64,000 nucleotides of DNA from Halovibrio variabilis (GTDB taxonomy: Bacteria; Pseudomonadota; Gammaproteobacteria; Pseudomonadales; Halomonadaceae), in assembly GCF_007991175.1 (NCBI RefSeq), contig NZ_BJXV01000001.1:248001-312000 (forward strand). Direction: 5' to 3'. Both the position numbers and the translations under genes were made by a program. Positions 53,912 to 63,237 of this stretch are shown here, piece after piece. Numbering within the stretch: position 1 is the first letter of the stretch; every line of letters begins with the position of its first letter. Under the pieces are notes generated by a model that was not told the origin of the DNA, did not search any database, and saw only the letters and a list, made by a program, of their open reading frames with translations.

Positions 53912-54817
53912 TCACTCAGCGCTTTTAACAAAGCTTAAAAACGCATCGACTACCCGGTTGGGGCGACGGTCGTGGCGGGTAATCAGTACAAACGGAATGC
54001 GGTAGTGCTGTGTGGCAACATGCAGGGCTCGCATCTTACCCGCCGCGACCCATTGCGCGGCGACGTGTTCAGGCAAAAAGCCGATAAAGCGTCCGGTCAG
54101 GATCAAAAAGGCGGCGCCTTCGCGGTCAGACGCCGAGGCCCGCAGGCTTAGCGCATCGTGGGCTTGGCGTGCCTCAACGGGTAGCGGATAGCGCGGCGAA
54201 ATAGCCGCGTGTTGGGCGATATCCGCAACGCTAAGTGTGTCATCTTCCTCACTAAAAAGCGGATGGCCTGCCGCGCAATAAAGGTAAGAGGGCTCATCGT
54301 AGAGGTGGCGGGTGTCTAAGCTGGTGGGTAGGTTCACCGCGGGTACAACGCCAACGTGTAAATGGCCATCCATCACGCCGCGGATGACGGCGTCGGAAGG
54401 TTCCATATGAATATGCAGTGTCACGTCATGTTCAGGCGCGCTAAGTTCGGCCAGTGCATTGGTTACGTGCATGGCGGGTAGCGTGACCAGATTGTCGGTA
54501 ATGCCGATATTCAGCTCGCCTTTAATCGTCTGATGCAGGGCGTTAACGTCACTTTTGAAAGTTTCAAGTGCGGTTAGCAGCGTCATGCCAGCCTGATAAA
54601 TCTCTTTACCTTCTTCGGTTAAACTAAACCCACCACGCCCGCGCTGGCAGAGTGAAAAGCCCAGCCGTCCCTCCAAATCGTTCATGTGCTGGCTAATCGC
54701 CGAGCGACTAATACCCAGCATCGTTTCCGCTGCAGTAAAGCCACCACACTCAACCACGGTCTTAAATATACGGATAAGGCGTATTTCGTAGTCGCTCATT
54801 TGGCCCAGCGATGCCAT
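53912..54817 (-). CDS. LysR-family transcription regulator
   Basis: 301 aa. Winged helix at about 10-68 (GGFTAAETMLGISRSAISQH, LGFSLCQRGRGGFSLTEEG), then a periplasmic-binding-like effector domain (about 95-295). AAGGAG stands 5 bases before ATG 54817. It converges with the NCS1 gene; local control of the transporter or pyrimidine operon is plausible but not shown. Upstream lies a tandem-repeat region shared with the GGDEF-EAL gene. Confidence 0.9.
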   Translation of the reverse strand: MASLGQMSDYEIRLIRIFKTVVECGGFTAAETMLGISRSAISQHMNDLEGRLGFSLCQRGRGGFSLTEEGKEIYQAGMTLLTALETFKSDVNALHQTIKGELNIGITDNLVTLPAMHVTNALAELSAPEHDVTLHIHMEPSDAVIRGVMDGHLHVGVVPAVNLPTSLDTRHLYDEPSYLYCAAGHPLFSEEDDTLSVADIAQHAAISPRYPLPVEARQAHDALSLRASASDREGAAFLILTGRFIGFLPEHVAAQWVAAGKMRALHVATQHYRIPFVLITRHDRRPNRVVDAFLSFVKSAE

Positions 54818-54921
54818 AACAACTCCTTGGTATCTAGACGCTCAATACAAAGCGTCACGCTTTTTTGCGCCTTAGCGGTGATAAAACCTGATATACATCA
54901 CCAATGTACTCCGGCACTATC

Positions 54922-55014
54922 TAGTACATCCATATTTTCAGGTAAATCCATATTTTCCTGATAAATCTATATTTCCTGGTAAATCTAAGTTTCTTGGTAG
55001 ATCGTAAGTTTCGG
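54922..55014. repeat. tandem repeat of five 18-19-base units between LysR and GGDEF-EAL genes
   Basis: Units of the type GGTAAATCCATATTTTCCT start at 54922, 54941, 54960, 54978 and 54996, with increasing divergence; a sixth, weaker match follows at 55015-55035. It fills a third of the 299-base divergent region 54818-55116, so it may affect both promoters. I see no gene in the region. Confidence 0.85.
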
Positions 55015-55116
55015 CCAGACAAATCCATGTTGCGGCGTTTGTGGTGTAGCGTTTCTGGCCCCTTTTATACACTGTGCCAGGCCTCTTGTTAGGCACCTAA
55101 ATAAGGCCTCTGTGCG

Positions 55117-57834
55117 ATGCCGCTCACTCCTGTTGATGTCAACGATGCTGCGTTAAAAGCAACTCATCATTACCGCCAGCAGCGGCGCAATGTCGTTACG
55201 CTCTACACGCTAGCGCTATTGGCTATGGTGGTGCTGTTCGGTTGGCAGCTCCATGAACAGTACCAACAAGAAATACAGGCCGCCGAATCGCGTACCACGG
55301 CGCGTGCCAATGTGGTCACTGAATGGGCTAAAGGGGTGTTTGCCCAAAGTGGCCAAGCCTTGTTTGGGCTGAGTGAACTGATGGCAATAGACGCGATGGC
55401 CGAGGTGCGTAACCCTCTACTACTGCCGCAAGCGTTAAACAACCTGATTGCTTACGTGCCCATGATCAATGAGATCGGCGTATTGGATCGCGAAGGGCGT
55501 GTGCTGGCAAGCGGTAGCGGTCAGTGGATGGCCCAGGGTGATGTCAGTGATACCCCGTTTTTTAACGCCTTTCAACACAGTGACGAGCAAGAGCTGGTCA
55601 CTCCCTTATATGGGTCTGAAAGCGAGCAAACGTATTATCTTTACCATGGTCGGCGATTACATGTGCCGACAGACGAGTTGGCAGAGTGGGTAGTCGCCCG
55701 CATTGCACCCACCGTATTTATCGACTCGCTTGAAGAAATAAACGGTTATGACGGTGAGAGCATTGCGTTGGTCGATGCTAATTTAAAATTGATTGCGCGG
55801 CACCCGAGTGTCAGCGAGTCATTTAGCATTGGTAGGCAAATTGACAGCCCTGAAACCGATGAGTGGCTGGCGCGTGGTGAACCGATGTGGTCTACCACGA
55901 TGCGTTCGCCCATTGATGGCCGCGAGCGGTTGTTTCGTGTTCAGCGAGTGGGTGAATACCCGATGCTGGCGGTGGTGGGCATCGACCTGCATGGATTGCT
56001 GGCGGGTTGGCGACAGCGCGCCCTGATCTTATTGGCGGTGATGGTAGTTATTGCGCTACTAGGTGCCTGGGGCACGCGGCACTACCTCAGCCGCTTGGCG
56101 TTAACCGATCAGTTACGCCAGCGGATCGAAGAGCGCGAACAGGCACGTGCCGAAGCGCAAATTGCTGCAGCGGCCTTTCAAACCCATTTGGGTATTTTGA
56201 TTACCGATGCCCATGGGGAAATTCTCAAAGCCAATCAAACTTTTACCCGTATTACCGGCTATAGCGAAGCCGAGGTGGTGGGCAAGAACCCCCGCCTGTT
56301 TAGTGCTGGCCACCACAACGCCGCGTTTTATCGCCAGCTATGGAAAAGTCTCGTTAAGACAGGGAACTGGGAAGGCGAGATATGGAATCAACGCAAGAAC
56401 GGCGAACTGTTTCCTGAGTGGTTAACGGTTAGCGCGATACATAGTTCTTCAGGCGAGCTGACCCACTATGTAGCCACCATGAATGATATTAGCGAGCGCA
56501 AAGCCGCTGAGCAGGAAATACATCAACTGGCGTTTTATGACCCGTTAACGGGGCTGGCTAACCGGCAACTATTCATGGATCGCATGGAAGCCGCGCTCAA
56601 AGAGCTTAGGCGCCATCAGCGGTGCGGCGCGCTACTGTTGATCGACATCGATAACTTCAAACAAATCAATGACACCTTAGGCCACGTCAGCGGTGACCGG
56701 CTATTACAAACCATCGCACGGCGGCTTGGCCAAATGCTACGCGATACAGACACCTTGGCGCGTTTAGGCAGCGATGAGTTTGCGATATTAATTGAAGGGG
56801 AGGCTAGCAGCCCGATGCAAACTTCTCAGCTGGCCGAGCGTGTTGCGCATAAATTACAGGCGACGTTATGCACGCCTATCATGCTGGGCGAGGAAAGTGT
56901 CACGGTGACTGGCAGTGTCGGTATTGCCCTGATGACGAACAGCGAGTACGGCGCGGATGACTACTTACAGCAAGTCGATATGGCGCTCTTTCAGGCTAAA
57001 AGAAGCGGTCGCCATCATGTGTGCTTTTTTGACCCTGCCATGCAGGCCTCGCTGTTAGCCCATGTGAAACTAGAGACGGACTTATACCAAGCGCAGGCAA
57101 AGCAGCAGTGGCTGCTCTATTACCAGCCCCAAGTCGACCACCACGGCAAGGTTTTCGGTGTGGAAGCGCTGTTACGTTGGGAGCATCCCGAGCGTGGCCT
57201 GGTGTCGCCCGATGCGTTTATTCCATTGCTGGAAAGCACCGGGCTGATAAACGCTGTGGGCGAGTGGGTATTGGAGACGGCTTGCCATCAATTAGTGCAT
57301 TGGGCGCAGCACCCTCAGTTTCGCGAATTGACCTTATCGGTCAATATAAGCCCGGCTCAGTTCCGCGATGAGGGGTTTTTGCGTCGTGTCGAGGCAGTGT
57401 TTGCGCGCACCCAGGTGCCGCTTCAACGGTTAAAGTTGGAAGTGACGGAGTCGCTGTTTGTCGAAGCCCGTGATGATGCCCGCGATAAAATGCTCGCCTT
57501 AAAAGCGCAAGGGGTGCGCTTTTCGCTGGATGATTTTGGAACCGGTTACTCGTCGCTTGCCTATTTAGCCCAGCTGCCGCTGGATCAACTGAAAATCGAC
57601 CAGTCGTTTGTCCAGCAAATACTCGTCAGCCAAGCCAATGCCGCGATTGTCGAAAGTACCATCGCGCTGGCGGAGAGTCTGGATCTCGAGGTCATTGCTG
57701 AAGGCGTAGAAACCCAAGCGCAGCAGGCGTGGCTATTAGCGCACGACTGTCGCGCTTACCAAGGCTTTCTGTATGGACGCCCGGTGGCAGCCAGCGTCTT
57801 TGAAACCCAGCTATTGGGCGGGATCGCTAGCTGA
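55117..57834 (+). CDS. membrane-bound sensor with PAS, GGDEF and EAL domains
   Basis: 905 aa: membrane helix at about 28-47, periplasmic Cache-like sensor (50-290), second helix (about 297-320), PAS (about 345-455), GGDEF (470-630) and EAL (650-895). The GGDEF motif reads GSDEF, which may weaken cyclase activity, while the upstream RxxD site (RDTD) is present. The EAL side keeps EALLRWEH, VNISPAQF, EVTESLF, DDFGTGYSSLAYL, KIDQSFV and AEGVETQ, so phosphodiesterase activity on cyclic di-GMP is expected. Its end overlaps the convergent cobW-like gene by 24 bases. Confidence 0.92.
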   Translation: MPLTPVDVNDAALKATHHYRQQRRNVVTLYTLALLAMVVLFGWQLHEQYQQEIQAAESRTTARANVVTEWAKGVFAQSGQALFGLSELMAIDAMAEVRNPLLLPQALNNLIAYVPMINEIGVLDREGRVLASGSGQWMAQGDVSDTPFFNAFQHSDEQELVTPLYGSESEQTYYLYHGRRLHVPTDELAEWVVARIAPTVFIDSLEEINGYDGESIALVDANLKLIARHPSVSESFSIGRQIDSPETDEWLARGEPMWSTTMRSPIDGRERLFRVQRVGEYPMLAVVGIDLHGLLAGWRQRALILLAVMVVIALLGAWGTRHYLSRLALTDQLRQRIEEREQARAEAQIAAAAFQTHLGILITDAHGEILKANQTFTRITGYSEAEVVGKNPRLFSAGHHNAAFYRQLWKSLVKTGNWEGEIWNQRKNGELFPEWLTVSAIHSSSGELTHYVATMNDISERKAAEQEIHQLAFYDPLTGLANRQLFMDRMEAALKELRRHQRCGALLLIDIDNFKQINDTLGHVSGDRLLQTIARRLGQMLRDTDTLARLGSDEFAILIEGEASSPMQTSQLAERVAHKLQATLCTPIMLGEESVTVTGSVGIALMTNSEYGADDYLQQVDMALFQAKRSGRHHVCFFDPAMQASLLAHVKLETDLYQAQAKQQWLLYYQPQVDHHGKVFGVEALLRWEHPERGLVSPDAFIPLLESTGLINAVGEWVLETACHQLVHWAQHPQFRELTLSVNISPAQFRDEGFLRRVEAVFARTQVPLQRLKLEVTESLFVEARDDARDKMLALKAQGVRFSLDDFGTGYSSLAYLAQLPLDQLKIDQSFVQQILVSQANAAIVESTIALAESLDLEVIAEGVETQAQQAWLLAHDCRAYQGFLYGRPVAASVFETQLLGGIAS

Positions 57835-58830
57835 CATGAGCTTAGCTTCAAGGTCCGCGCCGGGGCTTGCGACTGAATCGGGGAGGATAATTTCCAAGCG
57901 GGAGTCCTGCCGCCATGCGCTGCTTTCGATGCTCAGCGTGCCGTCAGCGCGGTTAAGGCGCTTCCAGCCGCTGTGGGTATGGAACACGCCTTTAATGCGC
58001 GCTTCCCGGGGCAGTTCTGCCAAGTGGGCCGCAAGGCGATCCAGGTCGAAGCGCTCGCTAGGATGCCAACGTAACCCGGTGCTGGTGTAGCCCAGCGCGG
58101 TGCCGGTTTCTCGCTGCGGTTTGCCGGGTGCGGGAGGGAAGTCAAAAAACGAGCCTTCCAGGCTGGGCGCTGCGTTCAGCTGTTGGTGGCTGGCGGGCAT
58201 CTCTTTGTCAGCCCCATTGGCGTTGCCGCTGTGCAGCAGCAACGCCAGCGGCAACTCACCGTCAGGGCTTTCTTGGACCCATTTGCGCGGCGGCCAGCGC
58301 TGCGCCACAAAGGCATGAGCGGCGCTGAGCTGCTCGGGGGTGCTCTGGTCGAGCATGGTCAGCGCGACGGCATCGGCCATGTCCAGCTGGTCGCGAAAGG
58401 TGTCGTGCTCCCGCGCTCGCGGGTCATCCAAGCGGCGGGGATCAAGGGTGGAAATAATATCGCGCACGTCAAGCACCTCATGGAAGGCTTCCCCGCGGAG
58501 TAGGTCCAGCAGGCCCGCCGGGTGGCCAAGGCCGGAAGGCTCGATAATGACTCGGTCAGGCTTGCTGCGCGCGAGCAGGTTAACCAGCGCCGCCTGTAGT
58601 ACAAAGGCAAGCTGGCAGCATAGGCACCCGCCGGGCAGCCCCTTCACCACAACGTCATCGCGGGCGTCGAACATGGTTTGGTCGATACCGATCTGCCCAA
58701 ACTCGTTGACCAGAATGGCCCATTTCTCATCCACAGGCTTTTGTTCAATCAGGCTGTGGATAAGCGTGGTTTTACCGCTGCCTAAAAAGCCGGTGACGAT
58801 ATGCACGGGTACCTGGGTCAACGCTGCCAA
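57811..58830 (-). CDS. CobW/COG0523-family GTPase (metal chaperone type)
   Basis: 339-aa G3E-family GTPase. Walker A GFLGSGKTTL, switch stretch NEFGQIGIDQ, the metal-binding GCLCC (about residue 71) and IEPSGLGHPAGLLD are present; a C-terminal CobW domain follows (ARIKGVFHTHSGWKRLNR). Members deliver metals such as zinc or cobalt to target enzymes. Three bases separate it from moaA, so it is probably cotranscribed with the molybdenum-cofactor genes; whether it serves them is unknown. Confidence 0.88.
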   Translation of the reverse strand: MAALTQVPVHIVTGFLGSGKTTLIHSLIEQKPVDEKWAILVNEFGQIGIDQTMFDARDDVVVKGLPGGCLCCQLAFVLQAALVNLLARSKPDRVIIEPSGLGHPAGLLDLLRGEAFHEVLDVRDIISTLDPRRLDDPRAREHDTFRDQLDMADAVALTMLDQSTPEQLSAAHAFVAQRWPPRKWVQESPDGELPLALLLHSGNANGADKEMPASHQQLNAAPSLEGSFFDFPPAPGKPQRETGTALGYTSTGLRWHPSERFDLDRLAAHLAELPREARIKGVFHTHSGWKRLNRADGTLSIESSAWRQDSRLEIILPDSVASPGADLEAKLMSASDPAQ

Positions 58831-58833
58831 GGT

Positions 58834-59922
58834 CTAGCCCCCCGTCATATTCATAAAGCGCACCACTTGGACATCGCCATCGGTGGTGAAGTGGTGGCGT
58901 TCCGGCTTGAGCGGCAGGGCGTTAATAATCGTTTCTTTGAGTACCTGCATATCGCCGGGGTGGCGGCGCAGCACGTCGCGCAGATCCACCGAGTGTTCGT
59001 TGCCTAAACATAGCAGCAGGCGGCCTTCGACCGTCACGCGCACCCGGTTGCAGGTATCGCAGAAGTTGTGGCTATGGGGCGAGATAAACCCCACGCGGCT
59101 GTCACTATCGGCCATTTTGAAGTAGCGCGACGGCCCCGGCGTTGTTTCGCTGGTGGGTATTAACGGATAGCGGGTTTCGATCAGTGCCTGTACGTCGTCA
59201 CTGGAATAGAAAGTTTCCGCCCGTGAGTGATCGGAGACATCGCCCAGCGGCATCTCCTCGATAAAACTGATATCGATGCCTTCCTGGCGGGCAAAATCCA
59301 CCAGGTCGATGACTTCATCATCGTTGCGGCCTTTTAAGATCACCGCGTTAAGCTTGATGCGCGTAAAGCCCGCTTCTTTTGCGGCGTGTATTCCGTCGAT
59401 CACTTTGGCTAAATCGCCGGTGCGGGTGAGTTGCTTGAAACGCTCGGGGTCCAGCGAATCCAGGCTGATATTAAGCCTGCGCATGCCCCCCGCGTAGAGC
59501 TGCTTGGCGTGCTTGCGCAGGCTGGCACCGTTGGTGGTCATGGTGAAGTCGTCAAGCCCGGGCATGGCGCCGATTTCATCGACCAGTTGGTCAATGCCGC
59601 GGCGTACCAGCGGCTCGCCGCCGGTGAGGCGAATTTTCTCTACCCCCAGCTCGGTAAAGGCGCGCGCCACCATGGCGATCTCTTCCAGAGAGAGCACCTG
59701 GGCGCGGGGCAGAAACGTCATCTCTTCGCTCATGCAGTACACGCAGCGGAAATCGCAGCGGTCGGTCACCGAAATACGCACGTAGCTGATACGCCGGCCA
59801 AAGTCGTCAATCAGTTGCTGGTCCTGTTCTGGGTAGGCCGCTGGTGACTGGACAGGTTTTTGCTGGACAGGTCTTTGCTGAACAGACGCTTGTTGGGAAG
59901 TTGGTTGCTCGGTCATAGCCAT
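58834..59922 (-). CDS. moaA: GTP 3',8-cyclase MoaA
   Basis: 362-aa radical SAM enzyme for the first step of molybdopterin synthesis. N-terminal cluster motif CDFRCVYC (about 56-63), SAM-binding [11 protein letters not shown]-terminal cluster [18 protein letters not shown], and the essential C-terminal Gly-Gly. The first 30 residues are a Gln/Val/Pro-rich extension with a repeated QQRPVQ-type unit not common in the family. Start could be 59922 or 59916; the latter gives an ATGA overlap with moeA. Partner moaC, moaD and moaE are not in the window. Confidence 0.95.
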   Translation of the reverse strand: MAMTEQPTSQQASVQQRPVQQKPVQSPAAYPEQDQQLIDDFGRRISYVRISVTDRCDFRCVYCMSEEMTFLPRAQVLSLEEIAMVARAFTELGVEKIRLTGGEPLVRRGIDQLVDEIGAMPGLDDFTMTTNGASLRKHAKQLYAGGMRRLNISLDSLDPERFKQLTRTGDLAKVIDGIHAAKEAGFTRIKLNAVILKGRNDDEVIDLVDFARQEGIDISFIEEMPLGDVSDHSRAETFYSSDDVQALIETRYPLIPTSETTPGPSRYFKMADSDSRVGFISPHSHNFCDTCNRVRVTVEGRLLLCLGNEHSVDLRDVLRRHPGDMQVLKETIINALPLKPERHHFTTDGDVQVVRFMNMTGG

Positions 59923-61184
59923 CCCGTTAGTGGTTGTATGCTAACTGCCTCGCCTGGTTGGGCGCCGTCTTGGTCGTCGGCAAGCTCAATCAAGCAGTTG
60001 GCCGTCACCATCGAGGTTAAAATACCCGACCCCTGGGCGCCGGTGCTATGTACGTGTAACTGTCCTTTAGCATCAGTATGGTAGACGCCGCGAATAAAGT
60101 CAGTGCGCTTAAAGCGGCTCTTCAGGGCAGTGTCGGTGATCGCATAAAGGCGGTGGGGCGAGGTAACCGGCTGCCCGTGAAGTCGGTCCAGCAGCGGCCT
60201 GACAAACTGCAGAAAGGTTACCATGACCGCCACCGGATTGCCGGGCAAGCCGACGAAAGGCGTATGGGTGTCGCCCAGCCAGCCACAGGCCATGGGGCGA
60301 CCTGGGCGCAGCGCCACGCGCCAGAAGGCCAAGCGGCCCAGCTGCTCCAGTGCGTCGCGGGTAAAATCGGCTTGACCGACGGAAACGCCGCCGCTGGTGA
60401 TCACCAGGTCGCTCTGCTTGGCGGCCTGTTCAAGCGCCGTTTTGGTTGCCGTTAAGTCATCCGGCAGAATGCCCAGGTCAACGACATCTGCGCCATACTC
60501 GGTGAGCAAGCCGGTCAGCGTAAAGCGATTGGCGTCGTAAATCCCCGCCTTGGCCAGTGGCTCGCCGGGGTTGGTGACCTCGTTGCCGGTAGAAAAAATG
60601 GCCACTTTGGGGCGCTGATACACCATGACGTCGGCGCAGCCTAACGAAGCTAACAGCCCCAGCGAAGCGGCATCAAGCCGCGCGCCGGCCGGCAGCGCTG
60701 TCTCGCCAAGGGCAATATCCTCTCCGGCCTGACGAACATGTTGGCCGTGTTTGAGCAGCTCAGGAGACTCAATGATCACATGCTCAGGCTGCTCACCGAT
60801 TGGTTCGCGTAGTTGTTCACTCATTACCACCGTATCGGTGCCCGGTGGCAATGGGGCGCCGGTGGTGATGCGCACACAGTGACCGGCAGGCACCAATTCG
60901 CTGCGATACTGCCCTGCCAGCACCTCACCGGCCAGCGGCCAATTGGTTTGCTTGGCCCCAACACCTTCTCTAGCCAAGGCTAGCGCTACGCCATCCATGG
61001 CTGCATTGGTGTTTTGCGGCACGTTAATCGGCGCCTGCACGGCTGCCGCCAAGCGGCGGCCATGTGCCTGGTTCAGCGGGATCGATTCACTGCCCAGTGA
61101 GCGTTCAACCAGAGTGGCGAGCGCTTGGCGCGCTTCGTCGACGCTGAGCATTTTCTCGCCAAGATCAAAGCAGGAGAGCGTCAT
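59913..61184 (-). CDS. moeA: molybdopterin molybdenumtransferase MoeA
   Basis: 423 aa (E. coli 411). Inserts molybdate into adenylylated molybdopterin. Seen: [58 protein letters not shown] and [17 protein letters not shown], the MoCF and MoeA core motifs in order. Overlaps mobA by ATGA upstream and moaA downstream. Confidence 0.95.
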   Translation of the reverse strand: MTLSCFDLGEKMLSVDEARQALATLVERSLGSESIPLNQAHGRRLAAAVQAPINVPQNTNAAMDGVALALAREGVGAKQTNWPLAGEVLAGQYRSELVPAGHCVRITTGAPLPPGTDTVVMSEQLREPIGEQPEHVIIESPELLKHGQHVRQAGEDIALGETALPAGARLDAASLGLLASLGCADVMVYQRPKVAIFSTGNEVTNPGEPLAKAGIYDANRFTLTGLLTEYGADVVDLGILPDDLTATKTALEQAAKQSDLVITSGGVSVGQADFTRDALEQLGRLAFWRVALRPGRPMACGWLGDTHTPFVGLPGNPVAVMVTFLQFVRPLLDRLHGQPVTSPHRLYAITDTALKSRFKRTDFIRGVYHTDAKGQLHVHSTGAQGSGILTSMVTANCLIELADDQDGAQPGEAVSIQPLTGWL

Positions 61185-61804
61185 TTCGCCACCTTTTCTG
61201 AAGCGGCGGCCAACACGCTTTCCAGGCGCAGCTTCTCTTCTTCGGTATTAAGGTTGGCAAAAGCGTCGGGGCAGTCCGACATATCGACCTTGCACCAGTC
61301 GTGGCGGGCGTACCAGCGGTCGATTTTGCGCTCGCCCTCGGCAAGCGTCGCGGCTAAATCATCGGCCAGTGAGGTGCGCAGCAGTGCCACCACGGGGTGC
61401 AGCCGTTCACCGTCATAGGCCACGGCGATATCATGGTTGCCGTTGTCTGAGGCGATACCTGCCACCATTCGCGCTACTAAATCAGCGGGCAACGCGGGGG
61501 AGTCGCAGGGAGCGACCAGTAACCACGGCGTGTTTGCCGCGCGTAGGCCGCTATAGATCCCCATCAGCGGACCTTTAAAGCCGTCTTCAGCATCAGCAAT
61601 TACCCGGTCAGCGAAAAAGCCATAGGCGTCGGCATTGCGATTGGCGTTAATGAGTAGCTCGGCCACCTGGCCCTCAAGGCGTTTCACCACGTGGCCGACT
61701 AACGGCAGGCCCGCGAAAGGCTCAAGGCCTTTGTCGCGACCGCCCATCCGGCGTCCTTCACCGCCCGCGAGAATCATGCCGGTGAGTTCGTCAGTAGGAA
61801 TCAT
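61181..61804 (-). CDS. mobA: molybdenum cofactor guanylyltransferase MobA
   Basis: 207 aa. Nucleotidyltransferase that attaches GMP to molybdopterin, forming the bis-MGD cofactor used by DMSO-reductase-family enzymes, including formate dehydrogenase. N-terminal LAGGEGRRMGGRDKGLEPF binds GTP; VAPCDSPALP carries the metal-binding Asp; HPVVALLR follows. ATGA overlaps on both sides (fdhD upstream, moeA downstream). Confidence 0.95.
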   Translation of the reverse strand: MIPTDELTGMILAGGEGRRMGGRDKGLEPFAGLPLVGHVVKRLEGQVAELLINANRNADAYGFFADRVIADAEDGFKGPLMGIYSGLRAANTPWLLVAPCDSPALPADLVARMVAGIASDNGNHDIAVAYDGERLHPVVALLRTSLADDLAATLAEGERKIDRWYARHDWCKVDMSDCPDAFANLNTEEEKLRLESVLAAASEKVAK

Positions 61805-62658
61805 GCGCTTGCCTCTTTGGATGAACGGGCATGAGACGGCCGCGTCGGGATAGCATCCAACGCTAGGCGACCATGGGTATTAATGGCTTGGAAATGACGT
61901 CCTTTGGCGCGGGCGATCAGCATGACACCGAAGCGCTCGGCCAATTCGACACCTTTTTGGGTCACGCCGGAGCGCGATACCAGCACGCTAATGCCCATCT
62001 GCGCCACTTTGAGTACCATTTCAGACGTTAGCCGCCCGGTGGTGTAAAAAATATCTGCATTGGCGCTGTTTGCCTGCTGAAGCCACTGGTGCCCCGCCAA
62101 GGTGTCTACCGCGTTGTGCCGCCCGACGTCTTCAACAAAATCAAGCACCTCGGTTTGATGGCACAGCGCGCAGCCATGCACCGCGCCGGCGCTGCGGTAG
62201 GTTTCGTTGTAGGCATTGAGGTTTTGCAGCAGTTGATAAAGGGTTGACTGGGCTAACGGCGTTTCGGGCAGCGCCGTGAGCGCGGTTTGATCGAGCAACT
62301 TACCAAATACCGTGCCCTGGCCGCAGCCGGTAGTGACCGTGCGGGTACTCAAGCGGGCTTCCAGATCTTCGGGCAGGTGGCGGGTAACGATGACCGCGGC
62401 TTCTACTTCCCAGTCTACCTGCACGACCTGGAGATCGGCGGCCGCGCGCAGTAACCCTTGATTACGCAAATAGCCAACCACCAGCGCTTCGGGATCGTCC
62501 CCTAAGGTCATTAAGGTGACGATCTCGCGTTTGTTTAGGTACACGGTCAATGCGCGCTCAGCGGCAATCGCCTGCTGGCGCGTATCACCATACTCATCGA
62601 CAATGCTGATTTCGGTGGTGGCCGGTAAGCGGGCTCGGCTTAGCTGAAGGGCAGCCAT
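61801..62658 (-). CDS. fdhD: formate dehydrogenase accessory protein FdhD
   Basis: 285-aa sulfurtransferase that passes sulfur from IscS to the Mo cofactor of formate dehydrogenase. The Cys pair lies in AVHGCALCHQTE (about residue 170-180), with VTTGCGQGT before it and DVGRHNAVDTLAG and TGRLTSEMVLKVAQMGI after it. First gene of the minus-strand Moco group and divergent from DUF3305-DUF3306, which in other genomes sit in the same formate dehydrogenase locus. Confidence 0.95.
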   Translation of the reverse strand: MAALQLSRARLPATTEISIVDEYGDTRQQAIAAERALTVYLNKREIVTLMTLGDDPEALVVGYLRNQGLLRAAADLQVVQVDWEVEAAVIVTRHLPEDLEARLSTRTVTTGCGQGTVFGKLLDQTALTALPETPLAQSTLYQLLQNLNAYNETYRSAGAVHGCALCHQTEVLDFVEDVGRHNAVDTLAGHQWLQQANSANADIFYTTGRLTSEMVLKVAQMGISVLVSRSGVTQKGVELAERFGVMLIARAKGRHFQAINTHGRLALDAIPTRPSHARSSKEASA

Positions 62659-62796
62659 TTGCGATCCTCATAAGACTGAAGTAAACACACAACCACTTAA
62701 TATACGCGAGTAAATACCTGAGTAAAAAAGTCGGAGTTGACGATGATGGCGCTGTGAGGGCTTACTTGTCTACCCATTCAAGCAGGGGCTAACGTG

Positions 62797-63237
62797 ATGA
62801 ATGATAATCTACGCGCCATTAGTATTACCTTGGTCGCCGAAACCAAGCAGGTGAACCGTTTTAGCCTGACCCAATGGCGCATTGCGGAACTTGCCCTGGG
62901 TGAGCAGGGACCCGTGGTGCTTCAACTGCAGCTTTCGATGACTGAGCGTGCTGCCTATCGTTTCAATCTAACCGCCACGACGCCGCGGTTATTTGTGCGC
63001 GCGGGCTTTAGCAGCCAGACGCCAAAGCCGGATGCCATCACCGCTAGCCAGGATGTCGCGGCGGGCTGGATGGATGGCGAACAGCAGGTACTCGAAGCAC
63101 CGATGCCCATGGCCCTTCAGGTCTGGATTGAGAGTTACCTGGCGCGCCACGGCGAAGCGCCGATGGAAATGCGCAAAAAGAAACGCAAAGGGGCCGGGCG
63201 CGCTAAAGACACGCCCACCAAGGAGCAGCCGCAATGA
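62797..63237 (+). CDS. DUF3305 protein, formate dehydrogenase locus
   Basis: 146 aa. LRAISITLVAETKQVNRF, FNLTATTPRLFVR and PMPMALQVWIESYLARHGE follow the DUF3305 pattern; a basic Lys/Arg-rich tail follows. Function unknown; it regularly accompanies FdhD and formate dehydrogenase genes. ATG 62797 or the adjacent GTG 62794 are both possible; AGGGG stands 8-9 bases before the former. Overlaps the DUF3306 gene by ATGA. Confidence 0.8.
   Translation: MNDNLRAISITLVAETKQVNRFSLTQWRIAELALGEQGPVVLQLQLSMTERAAYRFNLTATTPRLFVRAGFSSQTPKPDAITASQDVAAGWMDGEQQVLEAPMPMALQVWIESYLARHGEAPMEMRKKKRKGAGRAKDTPTKEQPQ

Noticed and set aside
54922-55014. Possible CRISPR array
   Set aside because: Tandem units without spacers and with steadily increasing divergence; no cas genes in the window.
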